NCBI GenBank assembly: GCA_016933275.1
Contig: JAFGBI010000299.1
Location: 1 to 58,369 of the forward strand
Direction of reading: 5' to 3'
Length of the DNA stretch: 58,369 bases
Origin: Polyangiaceae bacterium
Lineage (GTDB): Bacteria > Myxococcota_A > Polyangia > Polyangiales > Polyangiaceae
Below are positions 37,207 through 45,783 of the stretch, piece after piece. The notes beneath the pieces were generated by a model. The model did no database searches, was not told where the DNA came from, and was given only the letters and a program-made list of their open reading frames with translations. Each line of letters begins with the position of its first letter. Within the stretch, counting starts at the first letter, position 1. The translations under genes and the position numbers were made by a program.

Positions 37207-37671
37207 ATGCGTTGCCCCTTCTGCGGCATGATGGAGAGCCGGGTCGTCGACTCGCGACTGGCCGCAGAGGGAACCGTCACCTGGCGGCGTCGTGAGTGCG
37301 ATGCGTGCCGGCGGCGCTTCACGACGTACGAGCGCGTGGAGCACGCCCTGCCGATGGTGAAGAAGCGGGACGGCAAGCGAGAGCCCTTCGATCGGGGCAA
37401 GATCCTGCGGAGCCTCCGTATCGCGTGCAACAAGCGACCCGTTTCCGCGGACGAGCTCGAAGCGCAGGTCGAAGCCCTGGAACGGGAGTTCGCGCTTTCG
37501 GGCGAACGGGAAATCGTGTCACAGACGATCGGCGAGCGGGTCATGGACCGCCTCAAGACCCTCGATGAGGTCGCCTACGTTCGCTTCGCCAGCGTCTACC
37601 GGTCGTTCCGGGATGTGGGGGACTTCATCGAGGAAATGGGCAAGCTTGTCCGCGAGAAGCCGACGGAGTAG
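37207..37671 (+). CDS. nrdR: Transcriptional repressor NrdR
   Basis: 154 residues. Zinc ribbon with Cys3, Cys6, Cys31 and Cys34 ([19 protein letters not shown]) followed by an ATP-cone (about 45-135). NrdR represses ribonucleotide reductase genes when dATP/ATP occupy the cone. nrdR-ribD adjacency is a common arrangement. Confidence 0.97.
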   Translation: MRCPFCGMMESRVVDSRLAAEGTVTWRRRECDACRRRFTTYERVEHALPMVKKRDGKREPFDRGKILRSLRIACNKRPVSADELEAQVEALEREFALSGEREIVSQTIGERVMDRLKTLDEVAYVRFASVYRSFRDVGDFIEEMGKLVREKPTE

Positions 37672-37682
37672 GTTACCGGCGC

Positions 37683-38807
37683 ATGGTTGTGGCAGATCTG
37701 GACACCCGGATGATGCAGCACGCGATGGACCTCGCGAGCCGGGGTGATCCCTCGCCGAACCCTCACGTCGGATCGGTGGTGGCCCAAGAAGAGCAGATCG
37801 TGGGCGAGGGCTTCCACGAGTCAGCGGGGCTGGACCACGCCGAGATCGTCGCCTTGCGCGCCGCAGGTGAAGCCGCCCGCGGCGCGACCCTCTACGTCAC
37901 GCTCGAGCCATGCAATCACGAGGGGCGCACCCCTCCCTGCACCGAGGCGATCCTCACCTCCGGGGTGAGCCGTGTCGTGATCGGCTGCCGCGATCCCAAT
38001 CCGAACGTCGCCGGCGACGGGGCCGAGCGGCTCCGCAGCGCCGGGATCGAGGTCGTCGTCGGTTGCCTCGAGGCGGAGGCGAAATCGCTCATCCGACCTT
38101 GGCGCAAGTACATCACCGAACAGACATCCTACCTGGGGCTGAAGCTAGCCCTCTCGCTCGACGGGAGGATCGCCACCCGTACGGGCGCCTCGCGCTGGAT
38201 CACATGCGCTGACTCTCGGCTCCGCGTCCAGACTCTGCGCACCGCCCACGACGCCGTGATGATCGGGATCAACACGGTCCTGGCCGATGATCCACGGTTG
38301 ACGGTTCGTGACGTCCCGGGCAGAAGCCCGGTGCGCGTGATCGTGGACAGCAAGCTCCGCGTCCCGACCAACTCGCAGGTGGTGGCCACGGCGCGTGAGG
38401 TCCCGACCTGTGTGGTGACAACTCCGGATGCCTCGCGAGCAATCAGCGATTCCCTTGAGGGCGCCGGAGTCTCCGTTATCCGGGTGGCGGCGACCGCCGA
38501 GGGACGGTGTGACATGCGGGCGGCGCTCCACGAGCTCGCCGTCCGCGAGGTGGTCAGCGTGCTCTGCGAAGGGGGCGCGGAGCTCGCGGGCAGCCTCCTC
38601 GCGACCCGCCTCCCCGACGAGCTCCATGCGTTCGTGGCTCCTCTGCTCCTCGGTCCTCGGGGCCGGGCGGGTGCCGTGGACTGGGCCGGACCCGAGAATC
38701 CGAGCGACGCGCCCCGTATCGAACCGGTGCGCTGGGAGCTCTGCGGAAGCGACGCCTATGTCAGCGGCCCGCTCGTCTACCCAAAGAAGTCGGCGACCGC
38801 GGCGTGA
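37683..38807 (+). CDS. ribD: Riboflavin biosynthesis deaminase/reductase
   Basis: 374 residues, two-domain. The N-terminal deaminase (about 1-145) has the zinc ligands HAE (His52), PCNHEGRTPPC (Cys77, Cys86). The C-terminal reductase (about 150-370) has LKLALSLDGRIA, ADDPRLTVR and a LCEGGAELAGSLL NADPH-binding segment. It performs the second and third steps from GTP to riboflavin. No other rib gene follows; instead the sequence passes into an accessory-looking region. Confidence 0.95.
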   Translation: MVVADLDTRMMQHAMDLASRGDPSPNPHVGSVVAQEEQIVGEGFHESAGLDHAEIVALRAAGEAARGATLYVTLEPCNHEGRTPPCTEAILTSGVSRVVIGCRDPNPNVAGDGAERLRSAGIEVVVGCLEAEAKSLIRPWRKYITEQTSYLGLKLALSLDGRIATRTGASRWITCADSRLRVQTLRTAHDAVMIGINTVLADDPRLTVRDVPGRSPVRVIVDSKLRVPTNSQVVATAREVPTCVVTTPDASRAISDSLEGAGVSVIRVAATAEGRCDMRAALHELAVREVVSVLCEGGAELAGSLLATRLPDELHAFVAPLLLGPRGRAGAVDWAGPENPSDAPRIEPVRWELCGSDAYVSGPLVYPKKSATAA

Positions 38808-38993
38808 AGCGCGCCGCGACCTGCGGCGAGGGCGGGATGGCGAGCCCTTCGCGGGGGTTCGTGGCCTCGGGCCACCTTTGATGGGCGGATCGGGCCGGGA
38901 GCGGGAGCGGCTGTTGGGATGCGGGAAGCGGGGCTGGCCATCCCGGCTCACCCAGCATGCCGCCGACCGAGGCTGCCTTACGCCCCCGTGGAC

Positions 38994-39036
38994 TTGACGG
39001 GCCGAAGCGGAACTGATACTGAACAAAACTTCAGTA
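38994..39036 (+). promoter_or_regulatory. Putative promoter with overlapping 8-bp inverted repeat
   Basis: TTGACG (38994-38999) stands 17 bases before TACTGA (39017-39022). An exact inverted pair ATACTGAA/TTCAGTAT with a 6-base AACAAAAC-type spacer spans 39016-39037, overlapping both the -10 and the start codon of the following gene. That geometry is typical of an operator for autorepression. It is also much more AT-rich than its surroundings. Inference from sequence only. Confidence 0.45.
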
Positions 39037-39530
39037 TGAAGACCAGCGAACGGATTCCGGAATCCTTCGAATCGGCTGGGGAACCGGCCATCGTGGGACA
39101 GGTGCTGAGACTCTTTCACGAACGGCTCGCGGAGGTCGTATTCCCGGGCGTGAGCGCCACCGCGCTGATGGAACGAACCGCGACGCTCGCGGAGCGACAG
39201 GCGGCAATGGCTGCGGCGAGGGCGGAGCTCCGGGCGGCGGAGTGTGCGCTCGCGGCGGAGCGACGGGCCTTGGTGGAGCTCGCCGAGCGGGCGGTGGCCT
39301 ACGCCAAGGTCTACGCGGTGGGCGATCCAGAGCTCGAGACCGCGCTCGAAGCACTCGGCTTGCAGAGGCCGAACCGTGCCAAGCAGAAGCCCGAGCAGAA
39401 GAGCCGGCCCAGGCAGGGCCGACGAAGCGCTTCGCCCGCGCAAACGTCACTCCCCGCGCCCGCACCGGGGTCGATGCTGAGCGCGACGGCTCCGGTCGGG
39501 GTAGCCGTTACGGCCGACCGCTCGCATTGA
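39036..39530 (+). CDS. Small Ala-rich coiled-coil protein, unknown
   Basis: 164 residues. The N-terminal 45 residues are followed by an Ala/Glu/Arg coiled coil (about 50-95, TLAERQAAMAAARAELRA onward), a conserved-looking segment (YAKVYAVGDPELETALEALGL) and a basic, Pro/Ser-rich tail. No family recognised. The start codon lies within a perfect inverted repeat, suggesting self-regulation. Followed directly by a transposase-like remnant, so it may belong to an accessory insertion between ribD and the helicase. Confidence 0.55.
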   Translation: MKTSERIPESFESAGEPAIVGQVLRLFHERLAEVVFPGVSATALMERTATLAERQAAMAAARAELRAAECALAAERRALVELAERAVAYAKVYAVGDPELETALEALGLQRPNRAKQKPEQKSRPRQGRRSASPAQTSLPAPAPGSMLSATAPVGVAVTADRSH

Positions 39531-39547
39531 TCGAGCAGTGATCCTGA

Positions 39548-39757
39548 GCCGGCGGAGCCGGACCCAAGACGGGCGGTCAGCCAGAGGAGCGGGCGAAGGT
39601 CGAGGCGGCCCTGGGCCGCGCGAAGGCGGAGCGGCGGGTCGTTCGACAGGCACAAGCCGTGCTCACGATGGCGGATGGAGTACCGGGAACGGACATCGCG
39701 CGGCTGCTGGCTGTGCACCCCCACACGATCGAGGAGTGGCGCGGCTCCCTCGCCTGA
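39548..39757 (+). pseudogene. Transposase helix-turn-helix remnant (IS630-like)
   Basis: A short open frame from a stop at 39545 to TGA at 39755-39757, without a good start codon. Its product contains RVVRQAQAVLTMADGVPG, then TDIARLLAVHPHTIEEWRG, which is the helix-turn-helix pattern at the N-terminus of IS630/Tc1-type transposases. The catalytic DDE part is absent. Its upstream edge overlaps a repeat E motif (39548-39565). Too short to appear as a normal gene. Confidence 0.5.
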
Positions 39758-39987
39758 AGGCGAGGGCTTCACGAGCGCGACGCCGACCAAGGCCGGCACC
39801 ATCATCGCTCTCGTCAGGGCAACGTCGCGACAAGACCCGAGAGGCCGCCGCCTTCAGACGGCGGTAGTTCACACCAGACAAGAACAGAAGCTCCCGTTTT
39901 CAAACGGGAGAGCTCCGCATTCCGGCCTGCAGCCTCCCAAAGGCTCCGCCTGAAGGCGGGGGCTTCCTCCCTGCCCGAACGGGAGGG
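39747..39987. repeat. Cluster of five short hairpins
   Basis: Perfect or near-perfect hairpins at 39747-39766 (CCCTCGCC/GGCGAGGG, loop TGAA), 39845-39864 (CCGCCG/CGGCGG), 39891-39910 (CTCCCGTTT/AAACGGGAG, loop TC), 39946-39959 (CCGCC/GGCGG, loop TGAA) and about 39967-39987. GGTAGTTCAC after the second and GGGGCTTCC after the fourth recall terminal hairpins of IS200/IS605 elements. No TnpA or TnpB frame is present, so these would be orphan ends or REP-like sequences. Confidence 0.6.
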
Positions 39988-40067
39988 TGAGGGGTGTGCA
40001 GAGGCGGACGTTCAGGTTCGGGTTCACGAGCCCGAGCTCGAACCGACCCTTCGAAGACACTCCCCTG

Positions 40068-40230
40068 GGTCTGAGAATCCGCGCGTCACGCGCGGATTTT
40101 CGGCAGCGCGGTAGAGCAGCGCCGGAGGCGCCCGCCGCTCATCAAGCGGCGAGGAGGGGGAGGCCGCGGATCGCGGCCGATGCGGCGGAGGGCTCGCCTC
40201 CCCCACCACAAAGAAACCTGGCGCGGGCAC
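40068..40230 (+). repeat. Repeat C, copy 2 (long form)
   Basis: Longest plus-strand copy: an inverted CCGCGCGTCACGCGCGG hairpin (40077-40095), then CGGCAGCGCGG, CGCCGGAGGCG and the common core CAAGCGGCGAGGAGGGGG...GGCTCGCCTCCCCC. It aligns along its length to the reverse of 46121-46270. It continues as ACCTGGCGCGGGCACGATCC, that is C directly joined to D with no B element between: an empty site. Confidence 0.85.
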
Positions 40231-40260
40231 GATCCGAACCTCGACCGAGCCCAGTGCTGA

Positions 40261-42651
40261 TCAATCGTTCGTGGCGGGCGGGGTGCCGTGGCGCCCGCGC
40301 CGACGCGAACGTCGCCTCGCTCGTGGCTCCGCCGTGGCCGCCCGCGGCATCCCAAGGATCTCCGCGACGAACCGCGCGGGTTCGCCTGGACAACCGAGCC
40401 AGGCCGAAAGCTGCCCGCTCGGATCCGGGCCCGTGCCCGCGGTGAACGCCGCGATCGCGGCGCCCACGCGCTCGGCAACATCGACACGCACGGCACGCGG
40501 CCCAAAGAGCGGGTATCCGATCGCCAGGTAGATCTCCACGTCCACACCGGGAGTCCGCGGCATGGACACGGCTCCCCTGGGCGCGGATGGCACGCGACGG
40601 GTGCCGTCGGAGTGAGCGGACACCAACGCAACCCGTTGTGTGATCGCCCTCGGACGGAGCAGCGGGCGGGCGAAGACGTGGTACGTACCGAGCACCACGC
40701 CGCGCGCCTGAAGGACCTTGCGATCCGCAGCCGTGAGGTGGCCGAGCTCACGCGCCGCGCTCTTCACGGGCACGGTGCCGAGTCCCTGCTCGAGCTGGTA
40801 GAGCAGGCCCCGCGCCGCGCCACCGAGCTCGAGCCCCGGCGCCAGGCGCAACGGGCCGCAGAGCTCGGCGACGAGATCTCGCGACCAGGCGACCAGACGC
40901 CGCTGGAGTCGCGAGCGTGCGCCCGCGCCGATCTCGTCCGGGAGCAACAGCCGTACCTCTGGCCGCAAGCGGTCGGGGCCCCGCGTCAGCTCCCCGAGGA
41001 GCCTTCCGTCCGCGCTGATCCGTCCCTCGGCGTCGACCACGAAGCGCTCGTGGGATGCCTCCACGAGCTCGTGGACCCATGCATCGTCGTCGTCGGCCGC
41101 CGCGGGGAGCGCCGCCTTGAGATCGAGCTTCATGGTAAGAAGCTTCGCGAAGGGGTGTCCGGGAACCACGGCGGCCGGCTCGGAAGCCGGCGGACGGCGG
41201 GGTCGCTTGCGCGCGCGGGGGGCCGTCGACCGCCCTGCCTCGACGAAGCGCTCGACGAGCCGATGGTGAAGGGCGTCGCTCAGCCGTCCCTCTATCGCCT
41301 CGGTGCGCCCTCCCCAACCGACACGCGGATCGACCCAACCCGGATGGTGACCGATGTACGTGAAGGTCCGAACGAGCTCGATCCGCAGCATCAGGGTATC
41401 GAGATCACCACGGGTGTCGTCGAGTCGAGAGACGTTCTCTTCGAGCCACTCGGGATCGACCGTGCCCCGCGCGACCAGGTCGCCGAAGATCCGCGCAGCG
41501 AGGTGGGCGTGGTGCTCGACGAGGGAATGACCGTAGTCGGGGATCTGGCAGGCCTCCCAGAGGAGCGACACCGTATCGCTCGAGGTCGCACGAGCCCGGA
41601 TCGTGGGCTCCCGGACGAGGTGGCGGAGGACCTCGAGATCCGTCGCGCGCTCGACCGGGCGAAGCTCGGGCCGGCGCGGCCGCGCCTGGAGCGAGTCGAC
41701 GAGGGCATCCACGCTGGCCATGTCGAGCTCCACGTTGCGGTAGTAGGCAGCGCGGAGGGGCGCGAAGCGGTGCTCCTCGATCGCAACGACCACCGGCTCC
41801 GGGAGCGGTGGGAGCGGCGACACCGTACCGAAGGTCCCGTCGGAGAGGAAACGCCCGGCGCGGCCTGCGATCTGCGCGAGCTCGGCCGGCTCGAGGGGTC
41901 GGGTTTCGCGACCATCGAACTTGGTGGTCCCGGCAAACGCGACGTGCTCGAGCTCGAGGTTGAGCCCCATCCCGATGGCGTCGGTTGCCACGAGATAGTC
42001 CACCTCGCCCGCCTGGTACATCGCCACCTGCGCGTTGCGGGTCCGCGGGGACATGGCGCCGAGCACCACCGCCGCGCCGCCCCGTGCGTCACGCAGCCGT
42101 CCTGCGAGCTCATAGACCTGAGGCGTGGAGAAGGCGACCACGGCGCTCCGCGGGAGCAACGTCCTGAGCGGGCGGGCGCCCGCCCCCGCGAGGCGCGACA
42201 GGCGCGGGTGGCTCGCGATGCGCGCGGTCGGCAGCAGGCGCTCGACGAGCGGGCGAGCCGTCCCGGAGCCGAGGAACCAGGTTTCGCGCGCACCCCGTGC
42301 ACCCAGGAGCCGAGCGGTGAAGACGTGGCCACGTTGGGGGTGACCCACCAGCTGGATCTCGTCAACCGCGACGAAATCCACGGCTCGCTCGACGGGCATC
42401 GCCTCGACCGTAGCCACGAAGTACCGCGGGTCCGCTGGCACGCGTTTCTCCTCGCCGGTCACCAGCGCCACGGCGCGCTCCCCGACGCGCGCGGTGATCC
42501 GATCGTAGATCTCGCGCGCGAGGAGGCGGAGAGGGAGCCCGATCATCCCCGTCGGGTACTCGAGCAGACGCTCGACCGCGCGGTGGGTCTTGCCCGTGTT
42601 GGTCGGCCCGAGCAGGGCGGTGATGGGGGCGTAGGGGACGTTCGCGTCCAT
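40261..42651 (-). CDS. Suv3-like DExH RNA helicase
   Basis: 796 residues from an ATG preceded by GAGG at seven bases (an ATG at 42705 is an alternative). Helicase core: GPTNTGKTH (Walker A, 15-23), VDEIQLVGH (DExH box, 97-), SGTA, then VATDAIGMGLNL and QIAGRAGRF in the second RecA domain. The GPTNxGKT and DEIQ signatures are those of the SUPV3L1/Suv3 family, the mitochondrial degradosome helicase, which also occurs sporadically in bacteria. A long C-terminal region follows with a basic RRRSRRRGRHG tail. Predicted role: RNA unwinding with a 3'-5' exonuclease; no nuclease gene is adjacent. Confidence 0.87.
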   Translation of the reverse strand: MDANVPYAPITALLGPTNTGKTHRAVERLLEYPTGMIGLPLRLLAREIYDRITARVGERAVALVTGEEKRVPADPRYFVATVEAMPVERAVDFVAVDEIQLVGHPQRGHVFTARLLGARGARETWFLGSGTARPLVERLLPTARIASHPRLSRLAGAGARPLRTLLPRSAVVAFSTPQVYELAGRLRDARGGAAVVLGAMSPRTRNAQVAMYQAGEVDYLVATDAIGMGLNLELEHVAFAGTTKFDGRETRPLEPAELAQIAGRAGRFLSDGTFGTVSPLPPLPEPVVVAIEEHRFAPLRAAYYRNVELDMASVDALVDSLQARPRRPELRPVERATDLEVLRHLVREPTIRARATSSDTVSLLWEACQIPDYGHSLVEHHAHLAARIFGDLVARGTVDPEWLEENVSRLDDTRGDLDTLMLRIELVRTFTYIGHHPGWVDPRVGWGGRTEAIEGRLSDALHHRLVERFVEAGRSTAPRARKRPRRPPASEPAAVVPGHPFAKLLTMKLDLKAALPAAADDDDAWVHELVEASHERFVVDAEGRISADGRLLGELTRGPDRLRPEVRLLLPDEIGAGARSRLQRRLVAWSRDLVAELCGPLRLAPGLELGGAARGLLYQLEQGLGTVPVKSAARELGHLTAADRKVLQARGVVLGTYHVFARPLLRPRAITQRVALVSAHSDGTRRVPSAPRGAVSMPRTPGVDVEIYLAIGYPLFGPRAVRVDVAERVGAAIAAFTAGTGPDPSGQLSAWLGCPGEPARFVAEILGMPRAATAEPRARRRSRRRGRHGTPPATND

Positions 42652-42907
42652 CACTGGCCTCGACGCAGCCGGAGGCTCCTCGTCGCCGGCGGTGTCGGGG
42701 AACATAGCAGCGGTGCCGGCGCGATGCCGGAGCCCCCGTCGGCCGGTCCCCTCGCCGAGCCGTTCGACGCACTCCGGCCTCGCGCTCGGGGGGAGCGAGC
42801 GCCGTACCGGGCAGCTGCTCCCCCCGAGCATCCAGCGAATCGGCCGCGGCAGCGGCCGCACCGGTCGCGAAGACGAAATACGGTGGGCAACGAACAAAAG
42901 CTCGCGT

Positions 42908-43540
42908 ATGGCCGTGGCGATGCTGCCCCATGCCCCCCACCCGTTCGGGCTTGCCACCCGGCGCGGACTCGCTCGCAAGGCGCGGTGGGTCCTCTTGGTC
43001 GGGATCCTCGCGGCACCCGCCGGCTGCCGATCGCGCGACGACGAAACGCCCGCCGATGCGGGGGTCGTCAGGCGCGCGACGCCCCCGGGATTCCGACCGG
43101 TGACCGCGGATGGTTGGTCGCTCGCGATCCCGGAGTCGTACACGATCCGCGCGTCGCACGAGGGCACGGAGGACATGACCTGGCTCGTCTACGCCGGAGA
43201 CCTCGCGGCTCCTGGCTCGCCCTCGGTGCTCTTCGCCCGCTACGCCAAGCCCGTCACCTTCCCGAGCCGCGTCTTCGGGCTGACAGTCATGAACCAGCTG
43301 GAGCGCGAGCCGTCAAAGCGACTCCTATCCCAGCGCCAGTACGAGGTGGGCGGGCTCACGGTCACGGATCTCGAGGTCGAGGTGGCGGAGAAGGAGCGCC
43401 CACGACACCAATGGCGGCGCCTCTTCGTCCATGACGCGGTCGCGTACCTCCTCACCGTCTCCATCGGCAAGGACGAGGCGGGTCGAATGCGGCCAACCGC
43501 CGATCAGATCGTGGGATCGCTCGGACGAGACGCTAGATGA
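42908..43540 (+). CDS. Hypothetical lipoprotein
   Basis: 210 residues. The twin-basic N-terminus and hydrophobic stretch WVLLVGILAAPAGC|RS give a lipobox. The mature domain (about 60-205) is mixed alpha/beta: GWSLAIPESYTIRAS, TWLVYAGDL, VLFARYAKPVTFPSR, and HDAVAYLLTVSI, similar in layout to the lipoprotein at 29515. Family not recognised. ATG 42908 (42920 possible). Divergent from the helicase. Confidence 0.72.
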   Translation: MAVAMLPHAPHPFGLATRRGLARKARWVLLVGILAAPAGCRSRDDETPADAGVVRRATPPGFRPVTADGWSLAIPESYTIRASHEGTEDMTWLVYAGDLAAPGSPSVLFARYAKPVTFPSRVFGLTVMNQLEREPSKRLLSQRQYEVGGLTVTDLEVEVAEKERPRHQWRRLFVHDAVAYLLTVSIGKDEAGRMRPTADQIVGSLGRDAR

Positions 43541-43609
43541 ACGCCGGAAGACCAACCGCCGCACCGGCATCGCGCGGCGTCACCACCGATGTCACCAGGT
43601 CGAGCAACC

Positions 43610-45385
43610 TCACGAACCCTGTCCCATGCTGGACGGCACCAGCGGCTCTTCGATGGCCTGAGCCAGTGCCGCCGCGAGCTCCTCCATCCGACAGGGTTTG
43701 CTCAAGACCGGCACCTCACGGTCCGCGATGATCCTCGCCGCGGCTTCTCCCCGGGCACGGCCCGTGCAGAAGACCACCTTGACGTAGGGATTGAGCTCCC
43801 TCAGCCGGGAAAAACACTCGGCGCCGTCCATGGTGGGCATGGAGAGATCCAGCAGCACGACGTCGATACCATTGGGATCGGCCTGGTAGGCCTCTATCGC
43901 CGCGTACCCGCTCTCCGCCACCATGACGCTGTAGCCGAGGTCATGGAGCAGGTGCCGGAAGGCAGTTCGCACGAGGGACTCGTCATCGACCACCAGCACC
44001 GTGCGACCGGCAGCGCTGGTACCGATTGGGCCCGGATGCTGGCTCCGCCGCCGCAACCCTACGGAACGACTGGGCAGCAAGATCCGAATGGTGGTTCCGC
44101 GTTCGACCTCGCTCGTCACCCGGAGCGCGCCCCCGAGCTCCTCGACCACGCCGCAGACCATGGACAGCCCGAGCCCGGTACCCTTGCCCACCTCCTTGGT
44201 CGTGAAGAACGGCTCGCACGCGCGCCGCTGGGTTGCGTCATCCATACCGCAACCGTCGTCAGAGACCTGGATGCTCACGTAGGACCCGGCCAGTAGCTCC
44301 GGGAAGCCGGCGAGAGTCTCGCCCTCCCGGCGCACGTTCCTGGTCGCGATCGTGATGGTCCCGTACTCGGCGATCGCGTCCACCGAGTTCAGACAGATAT
44401 TCATCAACATCTGCGTCAGTTGATCGGGGTCGCAATCGACAAAGGCAAGCTCCTGCTCCAAAGACGATTGGATGTTGATGCGTTTGGGGGTCGTGCGGTT
44501 CAGCACGGCGAGCAGGCGCTCGACGACGTCGTTGACACAGCATGACTCGATCCGGCGCGCGCTTCTGTGCGCGTAGTCGAGGAGATTCTGGGTGAGCTTG
44601 CTCCCCCTCGCCACCGCCGCCATGATGTCGCGAACGTCCTGCAAGTGTGGATGCTCGTCCGACAGCGAGCCTTCGAGTCTGCAACCCAGGGCCATGATCA
44701 CGGCCAGGATGTTGTTCATGTCGTGAGCCACCCCACCCGCGAGCGTGCCGATGGCCTCGAGCTTCTGTGATTGCAGGAGGATCTCCCGAAGCCTGTCCTG
44801 TTTCGCCTCCGCCTCCTTCCACGCGGTGATGTCGCGCACGGCCGAGCGCACCACGGTCCCGTGCTCGCCGTCATCCACGACGACCGACTCGAGCGACACC
44901 CAGATCGGCTCGGCCGCCAACCGGACCAGGCGGAATTCGCAGCACTGCGGCTCGGCGCGCCGCCGGAGCGCCTGCCGGTGAAGGTGGAAATCCTCCTGGT
45001 CCTCCGCTTGAATGAAGTCGGAGAACAGCCGCCCTTCGACAGAGGCGCGCTCAGCCCCGACCATCGCGGCGAATCTCAGGTTCGCCCGGGAGACCACCCC
45101 CTCGCCGGTCATCGTGATGTAGCCGACCGGCGCGCCGTCGTAGAGATCCGCGAACTGGTCGCGCGCGTCGGCGAGCGCCCGTCGCGCCTCGTGCAGTTCC
45201 TCGCTCTGAAGCTCGAGCTCGATCTGGTGCGTCCGTAGCGCCAAGAGGAGCCGGTCGGTCTCGGTATCGTCGTTGCCTGGGACCTGGGAACGTGGCGGGC
45301 GCGGGCCCGAACGGCGTAGAAACCCACTGTGGAGCTCGCTTCGATGAGGTTGCTCGTCCGCTGCCGACCGTTTTGGGCGGGCCAT
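43610..45385 (-). CDS. PAS-histidine kinase-receiver hybrid
   Basis: 591 residues, no membrane segment, so a soluble sensor. A coiled coil (about 45-75) leads to a PAS domain (about 77-195), HisKA with phospho-acceptor His221 (AGGVAHDMNN), HATPase (about 315-440: NICLNSVDA, DDGCGM, GKGTGLGLSMV) and a C-terminal REC (about 460-580; Asp513 in LLDLSMPTMDG, Lys563 in LSKP). The N-box and receiver are intact, suggesting phosphorelay output through another protein. AGGAGA lies seven bases before the ATG. No cognate partner is adjacent. Confidence 0.93.
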   Translation of the reverse strand: MARPKRSAADEQPHRSELHSGFLRRSGPRPPRSQVPGNDDTETDRLLLALRTHQIELELQSEELHEARRALADARDQFADLYDGAPVGYITMTGEGVVSRANLRFAAMVGAERASVEGRLFSDFIQAEDQEDFHLHRQALRRRAEPQCCEFRLVRLAAEPIWVSLESVVVDDGEHGTVVRSAVRDITAWKEAEAKQDRLREILLQSQKLEAIGTLAGGVAHDMNNILAVIMALGCRLEGSLSDEHPHLQDVRDIMAAVARGSKLTQNLLDYAHRSARRIESCCVNDVVERLLAVLNRTTPKRINIQSSLEQELAFVDCDPDQLTQMLMNICLNSVDAIAEYGTITIATRNVRREGETLAGFPELLAGSYVSIQVSDDGCGMDDATQRRACEPFFTTKEVGKGTGLGLSMVCGVVEELGGALRVTSEVERGTTIRILLPSRSVGLRRRSQHPGPIGTSAAGRTVLVVDDESLVRTAFRHLLHDLGYSVMVAESGYAAIEAYQADPNGIDVVLLDLSMPTMDGAECFSRLRELNPYVKVVFCTGRARGEAAARIIADREVPVLSKPCRMEELAAALAQAIEEPLVPSSMGQGS

Positions 45386-45743
45386 TGCTCAATCTCCTCC
45401 CGCGGACCAACCAGCCCATGGGATTCGCCCCGTGGTGGGCCAGAGACGGCGGTGAATACCGATCATGACTCATGTGGGACTGCCCCCCACACTGGGCGCG
45501 TCCGGCCGTCGATTGGCGTCGTTGCGGAAGCGGACACGTTTGCCCGCCCTGCCAAGGATTGCCAGACCCAAGGTAGGCCGGCGGCTTTCGCCGCTCGTCC
45601 CCCCTGGCATCACGATCGATATGTTCCCTCTTCTGGGCGAGAAGGGCAATAGTCGTCTCTGTCATTCTCCTCTTCGACTCGATCGCGACGGGATGCATCA
45701 CCCCAACACCGCGACACATCTCGCGTCTCTTGGTGAAGGAAGA

Positions 45744-45780
45744 CCTGAGCCGGCAGAGCCGAAACCAAACAGGCCAGGCC
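45744..45780 (+). repeat. Repeat E motif
   Basis: CCTGAGCCGGCAGAGCCG followed by AAACCAAACAGGCC. The same short GC-rich motif, CCGGCGGAGCCG in either orientation, occurs at 13371-13388, 39548-39565 and 50376-50399, always between genes and mostly beside heptamer-like sequence. Confidence 0.7.
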
Positions 45781-45783
45781 ATC

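Noticed and set aside
31569..38807. Fab genes as part of a polyketide or specialised-lipid cluster
   Set aside because: Order and neighbours (yceD, rpmF, nrdR, ribD) are those of the primary fatty-acid locus; no PKS, NRPS or tailoring genes are near.
39747..39987. Hairpin cluster as tRNA genes or a CRISPR
   Set aside because: No cloverleaf, no T-loop consensus, and the hairpins differ from one another without regular spacing.
42652..42705. Upstream ATG (42705) for the helicase
   Set aside because: The 42651 ATG has a GAGG ribosome site at proper distance and starts just before the helicase core; the extra 18 residues look disordered. Kept only as an alternative.
40288..43434. 1048-codon plus-strand open frame opposite the helicase
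   Set aside because: It is antisense to a protein with clear helicase motifs and consists of Arg/Pro/Gly-rich sequence without domains; long antisense frames are expected at third-position GC this high.
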